Positions 35,503-47,500 of a stretch of DNA of 64,000 bases are shown here, piece by piece. Position numbers and translations under genes: made by a program. This stretch comes from Azorinus chamasolen (lineage: Eukaryota > Mollusca > Bivalvia > Cardiida > Solecurtidae), in assembly GCA_963576725.1 (NCBI GenBank), contig OY755240.1, positions 56,420,633 through 56,484,632 on the forward strand. The letters run 5' to 3'. Under the pieces are notes generated by a model that saw only the letters and a program-made list of their open reading frames with translations, had not been told where the DNA came from and made no database searches. Every line of letters starts with the position of its first letter. Position 1 is the first letter of the stretch.

Positions 35503-38500
35503 GTAAGGAACTGGCTTTGTGCACCGTCGTTAAAACGAAAGTGGGTGGGGTGTATTGCACAATAGGAAACATTCATTGTCCCCTATTGCTTTTATAGCCA
35601 TATTTTTCATTACACACCGTTCCCTTTGCCTTTATTATTGATTTATCACAATAATATCGTCATTTCTTATCACTGTCTCATTTAGTTTTTTAATTATCAA
35701 ATATATTATCAACTACAGTACAGTAGAAAACTGGTAAATTCTCAACATGGTTTTAGGACAGAACCATCCTGTGATACACAGCTGCAGAACACTGTTGAGG
35801 ATCAGTCTCAGAGATAGGACTTGAGACAGGCTAAATGATACTCAATTTCAGGAAGGAGTTTGACATTTCACCTCACTGGCATCTTGTTTTTACATGTGTA
35901 ACAGGATAACTGGTGTAAAGATCTTGGCCCAACTAGGACTCGAACCCAAGTCCTCTGGCTGACTGTGCCAACACTCTTACCACTGAGCTACCGTGTCACA
36001 CTATTTGAGACTTATTGATTTCCCACAAGTCACTTGTAACAACATTACTCATACCACTTAGTACTCCCTGATTTTCCTTGAGGAACTGGTCATAACTCAC
36101 AAGAATACAGGCATGTACACTATCCGATTTTTTTTGGTGCCAGGAGATCCAGGATAACTGGTGAAAATATCAGTCCGACCTGAGGCGTCTGATATACTCA
36201 AACCCCTTTGGGGCCTCCATGGCCGAGTGGTTATGGTCATCGACTGACAATCGTTTAGCCATTCACCGCTGTGGGTTTGAATCCCAGTCTGGACATTTGG
36301 ATTTTTTTGTGAGAGGAAGCCTTCCAGTTGGCTTAGAGTAGGTCGATGGTTCTACCTGGTAGTTCTTCTGTGCACGAAACAATGCTAGACTAAAATTGAT
36401 TTCCCATCAGTCACCTGTTCTTGACTTTATTCTTCGGAATATTCATGTAAGAAATTATGACATAATTAGTTATTAATATTTTGTTAGCTGACTTTTTATA
36501 TTTGCATATGTACACAAGATGTAGAGTCAGATCTTCTATGATTCCATAAGCAAACAGAGCAGACCCTAATCAGATAGCTCATACAGATACCATCTGATCT
36601 GGATATACTCTGTTTGTAAAGGTGTGAAAAAATGTTTTTGTATGAGGGAAAGGATTAACTCAACCCAGTTACAAAAAGCTAAAACACTTGCCAGTTGCTG
36701 AGACCACAAACACATGGGTCGGGTTATGGTAATGTGGACAGCATTAGGCAGTATAACTATTTCTTGGCTCCTTTGCTGACTCTCCAGTGTTTCCCAGGGC
36801 ACTGTTTTATGCCAGCTGATGTTTCTCTTTCTCAACCCTTTATAGTTACTCCATAAATACACCTTTCTTCACCTTTGCAGACAGTAGATCAAGATCTGAT
36901 GGCTCCTGTAGAAGCCGTTTGATCCGGGTCTGCTCTGTTTGCTTATGACATGATACAGATATGATTCTACAGTTTCTGCCACAGCCAGATATTCCTGTGT
37001 TCTTGTGTCATTATTAAGATTAAATTAATTTATATTGATGATGTCATTATTTCTTACATGAATATTCATGGAGTGAAGTGTTGACAACATGACCAATAAG
37101 ATATCTCCCCTGACACTGGATCAAGCCGTCCACTGATGACTGTCTACCGGTACTCTACCAATCTGTTAACAGCATCAGCAACCAGATTAAAGTCCAAAAG
37201 GACTTGAAGTTCATACCATATCATCTGACACAGCTCACACCTGTATTAGACGGATAGACTCTTTGCTCATTAAGTGAACTTTTTTATTTCATTTTCAGCC
37301 AAATGCTTATACTCACATCCAAGAAAAGTTGGAAAAGCTTCATATGCTTCTGTAGTACAGGAAAAGACTCACATAGCAATAATACCAGAGGAAAATAGAG
37401 ACGTAACTCTCGAAGACTTCAGAGGATACAGAAAACTGCAGGATTTAGAAGTGGAGACCTACAAAAGTGAAGGTATACAGTTGTATTTATGTAAGAATGT
37501 TCAAATCTAGCCCAAATTTTATACTTTTGTAGGAAAACAATGCTAATTACCATTTACGTTATGTTAATTACCCTTTACCTCATGAATTTTCATGCCAGAA
37601 CCCACCCATTTTGAGTATTCATTAACTCTTTCCCTGTTCTATATGTATTCAGTTTCTGCGCTGGCCAAAACTTTCTGTGTTCATGTGCCATTATAACAAT
37701 TAATCTAATTAAGATTCATGAAGTCATTACTTCATGAATTTTTATCTAAGGAATAATGGTACCATGAATATTGATTAGATTAATTGTCATAATTATAGCA
37801 CATAGAAATATTTGGCCATGGCTGAAACTGTAGAATCATCAATATTATAAGTCAACAGAGCAGACCCTGATCATATGGCTTCTACAGGAGCTGTCTGATC
37901 TTGGTTTACCCTGTTTGCAAAGGCCTAGGAAAGCGTATTTATGGACTATAGGGTTAAACAATTTTAACCCACTTCATTTTAAACTTAAAGCTACAATTAG
38001 TTTTCTTATCAAAATGCGATTATCCTGATGAGACACTGAGTTACCCAGAGCAATGCTACAGATAAGGGTGTGTACCCAAATACTAAAATCGTGATTTCTC
38101 CACCAAACCCTATACTGTGACCACTCTTTAGACTCATCTCTTCTAAAGAGTGGTCGCAGTATTCTAAAGAGTGGTCGCAGTATAGGGTTTGGTGGAGAAA
38201 TTAAGGAATTATTCTTGAAAATGTTTTAATTTAGGCATCTTATCTGGAGCTCTGTCAGTGTCTCATTTAGATCCAAACTATTTGCATAGGTAATCAGTCA
38301 TCCACCCGCAGCAGCCTAATGGTTAAAAAAAAATATAGATAAAATGAAATTTCAAAGGCTACTCTTAGACCCAGTCTCTTTGAATAAATCTACCAAAAAG
38401 TAGCACTTACTAGAGAAAAGGAAAATGTTAGAATTGGGTAGTATTGAAACCATTGTGATAAATAGAGCATTTGCTCCATAGGAGCAAATGCTCTATTTAT

Positions 38501-41500
38501 CATGCTCCCCAACAACGGTGTTGGGGGAGCATATAGTCGCTGCTTTGTCCGTCCGTCCGTTTGGCCGTCCGTCTGTCCGAACCTTGTCTGGAGCATAACA
38601 CAAAAACTGTAATAGATATTAACATGAAACTTCATAGGTATATTGATCTCGATGAGGAGAAGTGCAGTGCACAAGAATCATCACCTCTTTTACATACTTC
38701 AGGAGTTATTGCCCTTTGTTATTTTTATGCCCCCAAAGCTAGGCTTTGGCGGCATATAGTGATCGCACCGTGCGTGTGTGGGTGTGTGTGTGTGTGGGTG
38801 GGTGGGTGTGTGGGTGGGTGGGTGTGTGGGTGGGTGTGTGTACCTTTTGTCCGGAGTATATTTCCTTTGTCACATCAGCTACGGATACCAAATTTGGTGT
38901 GTGAGTTCATCTTGGGATGGGGGAGTGTCGCGTACCATTTTCATGTCACTGTGACCTTGACCTTGACCTTTGACCTTGATTTTACAAAAAGCTTGTCCGG
39001 AGCATATCTCCTTTACCTTACCAGCTACAGATTCCAAATTTGGTGTGTGAGTTCATCTTAGGATGGCGGAGTGTCGCGTACCATTTCCAGGTCACTGTGA
39101 CCTTGACCTTGACCTTTGACCTCGATTTTAAAAAAAGCTTGTGCCTTACCAGCTACAAAAAGCTTGTCCGGAGTATATTTCCTATACCTTACCAGCTAAG
39201 GATTCCAAATTTGGTGTGTTAGTTCATCTTGGGATGGAGGAGTGTCGCGTACCATTTTCAGATCACTGTGACCTTGACCATGACCTTTGACCGATTTTAC
39301 AAAAAGCTTGTCCGGAGCATATCTCCTTTACCTTACCAGCTACAGATTCCAAATTTGGTGTGTGAGTTCATCTTGGGATGGCGGAGTGTCGCGTACCATT
39401 TTCAGGTCACTGTGACCTTGACCTTGACCTTTGACCTCGATTTTAAAAACCGCTTATACCTTACCAGCTACAAAAAGCTTGTCCGGAGTATATCTCCTAT
39501 TCCTTACCAGCTAAGGATTCCAAATTTGGTGTGTGAGTTCATCTTTGGATGGAGGAGTGTCGCATACCATTTTCAGATCACTGTGACCTTGACCATGACC
39601 TTTGACCGATTTTACAAAAAGCTTGTCCGGAGCATATCTCCTTTACCTTACCAGCTACAGATTCCAAATTTGGTGTGTGAGTTCATCTTGGGATGGCGGA
39701 ATGTCATGTACCATTTCCAGGTCACTATGACCTTAACCTTGACCTTGACCTTGACCGATTTTACAAAAAGCTTGTCCAGAGCATATCTCCTATACCTTAC
39801 CAGATACGGATTCCAAATTTGGTTTGTGAGATCACCTTCAGATGGCGGAGTGTCGCGTACCATTTTCAGGTCACTGTGACCTTGACCTTGACCTTCGACC
39901 TCGATTTTACAAAAAAGGTTGTCCAGAGAATATCTCTTATACCTTACCAGCTGCGGATTCCAAATTTAATGTGTGAGTTTATCTTGGGATGGCGGTGTGT
40001 CGCGTACCATTTTCAGGTCACTGTGACCTTGACCTTTGACCTAGATTTTACACAAAGCTTGTCTGGAGCATTTCTCCTATACCTTACCAGCTACGGAATC
40101 CAAATTTGGTTTGTGAGTTCATCTTGGGATGGGGGAGAGTCATGTACCATTTTCAGATCACTGACCTTGACCTTGACCTTTGACCTCAATTTTACAGTCC
40201 GGAGCATATCTCCTATATCTTACCAGATACAAAAAGCTTGTCCAGAGCATATCTCCTATACCTTAAACGTTGACAATCAACCCAGGGTCCTTTTTAACGT
40301 TGAGAATGACTTAGGGTCCTTTTTAACTAAGTTTTGACGCTTGGCTCTTTTCTTAGCTATCATAATCGTCAAAGGTTCTGTTTCTAATGTTAAGAACTGA
40401 CTCCTGTGTCATTTTTAACAGCATCAAAATTTCATGTTACACCTGCATTACATTGTATTGTTTTTCCACCAAAATGCATTTCGGTGTCAAACACTTTGGG
40501 GGCATTTGTCACCCGTGACGACCCTCTTGTTCATACTTAAAATTTATCTGCAGTTGGGGAGCATCCATCTGTTCTTCCGATTCTCTTGTCACAATGGTTT
40601 CAAGAAGTGACTATTACAGAGGCATAGAGAGGTGTATTTGTGGAGCAAAGGGTTAAAATCTTACATCACAAGTCATTGTAAGACATACTAATATTCCATT
40701 TCAGACTTCATAGAAGGCTTCATATCAGCAGATTGTAACTCAATGTCAGAGGGCTCCGAGCAGAAACAGCCAGAATGTAGTTCTACAGATAAGGTTGGAG
40801 TGACAGCAGAAGCTGTTGCTGATAGTCAAGAAGCTGCAGTAGAAAAATCTGATGTGGTCAACCAAAGGGAAAATGAGATCTTTGCTAAGCAGAAGGAAAC
40901 TGAAAGTGTTGTAAGGCCTAAGTCACAGAGTCCCACACCCCATGGAACTGCAGCATTGCATTTCTACTCTGGCAATCCCAGTGTGGAGAAGGTCAAGGGA
41001 ATATTGCACATCTATAAAGATCAGTAAGTAATTAATCCTTTACTCCTTGAATATTCATGTAAGAAACAATGACATCTTGAATATAAGAGTCTTAACCCTT
41101 TCCCTCATAAATACGCCTTTCTACGCCTCTGTAAAAGTCACTTTTTGAAACCATTGTGATAAATAGAGCATTTACTCCAGTAGGAGCAAACACTCTATTT
41201 ATCACAATGGTTTCAAAGCTACAAAATTTTAACATTTTCCTTTTCTCTAGTTAATGCTCCTTTTGGGTAGATTCATTCAAAGAGGTTGGGTCTAAAAATT
41301 ATTATAACACAAACATATAAAAAAAAATGACGTTCAAATTAATCGCGATGGCTGATGTGACAGTGGTGTCTTGGAATAATTTTTATGTCACCTGCCGAGA
41401 GGCAGTGTGCTACATAGGGATCACTTTTCCGTCCTCTGTCTGTCAGTCACACTGTCCGTCACACAGCAGGTGGCACATGTGTTCCTTTGGATACTCTTGT

Positions 41501-44500
41501 TATCAAATAAATTCAAAAATTAAAACACGCCCAGCGATACTTTAATTCTTGATTAGAATGATTTTCTATTCGATTCCATTTAGGAAACATGATCAGTTTA
41601 ACCCTTTACCTGATCAGAGGTCCAGATAAGATACGTAAATTTAAACATTTTCAACAACAGCTCCTTTATTTCTCCACCAAACCCAATACTGTGACCACTC
41701 TTTAGAATCGTCTCTTCGAGACGATTCTAAAGATTGGTCACAGTATAGGGTTTGGTGGAGAAATGACGATTTTAGTATTTGGGTACGCATCTTTATCTGT
41801 AGCTCTGCCTGATAGAGACACATGTTTACACCTTTGCAAACAGAGTAGCCTGATGGCGCCATCTGAACAAGGTCCGCTCTGTTTGCTATTGAATTGTATA
41901 GCTTTTAGGTTCTGAAAAACGTAAAAAAAATGTTTATACATATGTACCATTATAAAAATTCAGAATAAACCAACAGAGTAGACCCTGATCAGACAGCTCA
42001 TACAGGAAAGGATTAACCCATTCCCTCATATTGACACATTTCTGAAATGTCACTTTCTGAAACTAATATGATAAATAGAGCATGTGCTCCATAGGAACAA
42101 ATGCTCTATTTATCACAATGGTTTCAACACTACACAATTCTAAAACATTCCTTTCCTTAGTCATTGCTCCTTTTTGGTAGATGTATTCAAAGAGGTAGGG
42201 TCTAAAAATAGCCTATGAGGGAATGTGTTACGTGGCAGACAGCTTGGAATCAGTTTTCTGTCGTCTGTCCGTCCGTGCCGCCAGATTGAAGTAAGGGGTC
42301 ATTTTAGTGGTCTGTAGACCAATACTATTAGTATTAGTTACACGGAAATTTGGCAAGGTGTACGGGCTGGGAAATACGTGATCTAACCCGGTCATACCAG
42401 CCCGTACACCCTGCCAAATTACCTTGTAACAAATTTATTACCCGTCAGAGATCCGATTTACCTAATTTAGAAACGAACAACTCTTATTTTTGCTGACATT
42501 AGATCTCTAATTATATGACGACATGACAAGGAAAACATGACGTCATCACAGAGCAAATACGACGTCGTCTCAGAGCTATTCCAAAAGAATAATTCAAACT
42601 TCTCTTGTATACATTTGAGTTTAAACGATTACAGTTTGTACAGAGAAGTTGATAGTGTCAAATTGAGGAACTTATGAGGAACAGTTTTTTACGTTTATTA
42701 TTGATTATTTGGTCGTAATCCGTCCAGAATTAATGAAATTTCGAATCGACGCTAAAAACAAAAACAAAACGAATAATGTCACACGTCAGATTTGAATTCT
42801 GTATTCTCCATGGAAGCCGCCGAATACGGTTCTGTACACCCTGGCAGTTTTTGGCAAACTGACCAATCAAATTCCAAGGATTTACTCTGACTGGTAATAA
42901 AGGGCCATATACAGTTAAGGGGCCATGCAGCTGTGAGCAGGTGACAAGACTTAGTGTGTTCCTTCGATTTCTCTTGTTGGTGGTATTTTATGCTTAAAAA
43001 ATTTCAATAAAACTTTGGTTGAAATTGTTACAAGAGAAAAGTAATGAAACTAAAATTCAATTGCTTGTACCCTAATTATTCATAACCCATACCCTCATGC
43101 TGGCATCTTTTGTCACCTCTGTAAAAGTCATTTTTAAAACCATTGTGATAAATAGAGCATTTGCTCCTATGGAGCAAATGCTCTTTTTATCACAATGGTT
43201 TCAAAACTACACTATTCTAAAAAAGTTCCCTTTTCCTAGTAAAAGCTCCTTTTTGGTAGATTTATTTAACATGGTTGGATCTAAAAATAGCCTATAATGT
43301 AATTGTTTAGCTCATCACTGATTATTGTTTTACTATAGAGTCCATTGCTATTTGCCTATGTTTGTCAGTCTGAGTACTCAGTGTTATTTGGCACATTTAC
43401 CTTTAGATCTCAAAGTTACAGATCAAATAGGCAATTAACCCTTCCCTGTTCTATGTTTATTCCAAATTTCAATACCTACTGAATATTCATAAACAAAATA
43501 GTTATAATGAAATATTGTAGCCATTTTAGAAACTAAAGAAACAGATCTATCAAATTTTAATACCAAACAGAGCAGACCCTGATCATACGGCTCCTATAGG
43601 AGCCGTCTGATCTGGATCTACTCTGTTTACAAATGCATGAAAACACATTTATATGGGGGAAAGGGTAAAGTACTTGTAGGGTACAAAAAATGCATGCTTG
43701 TAATTTGCATAAATTTCAAGCGTTCGACTTGGGTATGCAACTGTATTAGTTTGGAAAGATCCCTCTCAGCACCCATACATCTTCTTCTTCTTCCAGTTTC
43801 CTGGCCACCCTCGACTTGTCGAGTATTTTGCCAGGTTGTGGTCTGCACTTATAAACCCCCCTCCCATCCCTAATCCCATTTTGGAAAAGTAGCCTGAAAT
43901 GGTTTATTATTTGATTTTTCAGTCATCAGGTCAATCTGTCAGAGGAGACCGAAAGAAGTGAGCTAGTCTGCATGTTAGCTGTACCAGCTAAATACACCAT
44001 CCACGACCTGCTTCAGTTAAATGGACCCTGCATGTAAGTATTTTCTGTGGCATACGCAAGTGCTGTTAAATGGATTCTGTACGAAAGTATTTTTGCGACA
44101 AGTATCCATGTATTATTCCAATGGGATGGCATTCATCTTAACCCATTCCCTCATATTGACACCTTTTGACGACTCTGTAAAAGTCACTTTGTGAAAACTC
44201 CTATAGGAGCAAATGCTCTTTTTATCACAATGGTTTCAAACTACACGATTCTCTAGTTAATGCTCCTTTTCGGTAGATTTATTCAAAGATGTTGTATCTA
44301 AAAATAGCCTATGAGGTAACGGGTTAAAGATTTGACTGGCTGAAATTTGACGTTTATTTCTTGATGAAAGACAAAGCTTACTGGAATTACTAACTTATGA
44401 AGTATAATACTATTGCAATCATACAATTGATCTATTAACCCATTCCCTCATATTGACACCTCTGTAAAAGTCACATTTTGAAACCATTGTGATAAATAGA

Positions 44501-47500
44501 GCTTTTGACACCTATAAAAGTCACTTTTTGAAGCCATTTTGATAAATAGAGCATCTGCTCCATAGGAGCAAACACTCTATTTAACCCTTTCCCAGCTCTA
44601 TGTTAATTTCAAATTTCAATACCTACTGAATATTCATGGTCAAAATAGTTATAATGAAATGTGGAAGGTGGTACATTATAGCCATTTTAGAAAGTGAAGA
44701 CACAGATCTTTCAAATTCTACTAGCAAACAGAGTAGACCCTGATCAGACAGCTCCTCTAGGACCCATCTGATCTGGGTCTACTCTTTTTGCAAATGCGTG
44801 AAAACACGTTTATATGAGGGAAAGGGTTAACACAATGGTTTCAGAACTATACAATTCCAAAACTTTCCTTTTCTCTAGTAAATGCTCCTTTCATGGTAGA
44901 TTTATTCAGAGGTTAGATCTAAAAATAGCCTACGAGGTAATGGGTTAAATATATAAAATTGTTGAATCTAATACCAAAGCATTAATGAATTTTTCTTAAC
45001 CCTTCCCTCATATAAACTTTTTTTCATGCTTTGGCAAACAGATGTCTCCTGTAGGGTCTGATGTTTCTACCAAGACCAAAATATTATATTATATTTTTTT
45101 TATCTTCATGATGCCATTATTTCTTACATGAATATTCAACAGGGAAAGGGTTAAAGTATGTCCTACTTTTTCTGTCCTGTCTGTTCTATTGTCTGTTACT
45201 CCTCTCACCATAAAAGCATGACATCTCCAGTTCATAAATCAAAATCAACAGAGTAGATCTGTCAGCTGATGAACCTTTCATATTCACTGTAGATTAATCC
45301 TTTCCTTCGCATAAACACCAGACCCAGATCAGATGGCACCTATAGGAGCCATCTGCTGAATGCTATTTTATTTATGAACACCGGTAGGTAGCACTACAGG
45401 ACAGTTCATAAGACATCAGTGGTGTTATGTACAGTAGAACCCCTCTAATGTGACCACTTAATGAATAAACATGGCTGTCTTCATATTGACATAAGCAGGT
45501 GGTTGCTTTTGTCCTGCATTAAGCTACCAACTGCCTTTGCCACTGAATTATGCCCCTTTTTGCTGGTCGCATTAGAGGGGTCTTACTGTATTTATATTCA
45601 TTAGCATTGTGTATTTCAGTCGTTTGAGTCAAAATTCCAGCCATTACAGCTGGTGTCATGAAATTTGAATGGTTTAACCCTTTCACTAATGAACATATTT
45701 ATAATCTTTATAATGTAAATCTTTCAAGGGAAAGCAGCTACATGCGTTTTAAGACTCTTATGTTCAATGATTGACTGGCTGCTTAGGAAAGATTCTACTG
45801 TACTTCTTTGTTGGTAAATGTTGGAATAAAATCACCTTACATTAGGTGGACTGAAAATTATTCTGTTAATTTCCCTTTTCAGACATGGGATTGAATTCAT
45901 GCGGATTATCCGGGATGGAAGTCCGAACCAGTACATGGTCCTCGTCAAGTTTAGAACCCAGGTAAAGTATGAACCATAAATACGCCTTTCTACGCCTCTA
46001 TAATACTGTAGTCACTTCTTGAAACCATTGTGATAAATAGAGCATTTGCTCCATAGGAGCAAATGCTCTATTTATCACAATGGTTTCAATACTACACAAT
46101 TCTAAAATTGTCCTTTTCTCTAGTAAATGCTCCTTTTTGGTAGATTTCAATACTACGCAATTCTAAAATTGTAGCCATTTTAGAAAATAAAAAAACAGAA
46201 CTTTTAAATTCCACTAGCAAACAGAGCATACCCTGATCAGATGGCTCCTATAGGAGCTGAGTCTGCTGTCTTATCTGGGTCTGCTCTGTTTGAAAATACA
46301 TGAAAACAGTTTATATGAAGGAAAGGGTTAATACAAGAATAAGTATTCAAAATAGGTATCTAGTATTGCATAAATTTTCGCGTAGTAAAGGGTCATTGTA
46401 TGTCATTGTTGTAGTCAGAAACCGATCATCTATTTCAGTTTTGCCTCATTCTGTCTCCATTTTATATTCTATCAGAACATCAAAGATTTATAATATAATA
46501 CTACATGTATTTTGAAGCAACTATTTCTTTGATAAATAATGATTAGCATGGAGGTGTAATTAAACCAAGCATTTTTGAAATATTACTGAACAGTTTTATG
46601 TTTATCAAGATAGTATATTTTAACCCTTTACTCCATAGATATGATTTTCTATGTCTTTGCAAACAGAGAAGACCCAGATCACATGGCTCCTATAGGAGTT
46701 GTCTGATCAGGGTCTGCTCTGTTTGCTTTTGATATAATATAGATATGATTCTACAGTTTCTGTCATGGCCAAATGTTCCTGTGTCCATGTGCTATTTAAC
46801 AATTAATCTAATTAACCCATTCCTTCATAGGCTATTTTTAGACCCAACCTCTTTGAATATATATATATCTACTGAAAAGGAGCATTTACTAGAGAAAAGG
46901 AAAATGTTAGAATTGTGAAGTATTGAAACCATTGTGATAAATAGAGCATTTGCTCCTTATGGAGCAAATGCTCTATTTATCACAATGGTTTCAAGAAGTG
47001 ACTATTGCAGAAAGGCATATTTATGGAGGAGAGTGTTAATATCCATAATGTCATTATTTCTTACATGAGTATTCATGGAGTAAAGGGTTAACCCTTTACC
47101 TCCTAGATGTGCTTTATAAAAAAAATTTTTTTAAATACACAGCATTATCAATGACTCTGTCCTGATTTCATTTCTCTTTTACTGTTTTTGAAATATGCTG
47201 TATGACTTTTTTTTGCTAAACTTTACAGAAACTTGCCGATGAGTATTTTGTGACCTACAACAATACAACCTTCAACAGCATAGAGTCTGATGTAGTCCAC
47301 CTGGTGTATGTGGGTAGAGTGGAAACACTGAGAGAATCGGAGGTAACTTTTTATCGGTGGTCTCCTGTATCATTCAGTAATATTTAGTTAACCCTTAACC
47401 CATTACCTCATAGGCTATTTTTAGATCAAACCTCTCTGAATAAATCTACCGAAAAGGAGCATTAACTAGAGAAAAGGATTTTTAGCTCGACTATGCGAAG

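Larger units (their letters stand above)
38503..40588. mobile_element. Outer inserted element (TGCTCCCC type)
   Basis: Starts TGCTCCCCAACAACGG and ends in GGGGAGCATCCATCTGTTC...TCTCTTG. A 3 bp TCA is duplicated at the host junction (38500-38502, 40589-40591). Contains GTCCGTCCGTCCG and is itself interrupted at about 38728. Confidence 0.72.
38320..40656. repeat. A-type MITE split by a 2.1 kb nested insertion
   Basis: The left half with complete hairpin centre (GCTCC-ATA-GGAGC) runs to TATTTATCA at 38502. The right half resumes TCACAATGGTTTC at 40589 and ends GGAGCAAAGGGTTAA. Confidence 0.85.

Noticed and set aside
35928..36000. Functional tRNA gene on the minus strand
   Set aside because: A- and B-boxes are good, but the acceptor and other stems do not pair convincingly; better explained as a SINE head.
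38561..39061. 166-codon open frame
   Set aside because: Crosses the junction of two nested repeats and a GTGG microsatellite; no domain resemblance.
39229..40337. Two long open frames (216 and 214 codons) with repeating [19 protein letters not shown]
   Set aside because: They translate the ~150 bp non-coding tandem array; frames shift between units, and the unit is the same DNA repeat on both sides of stops.
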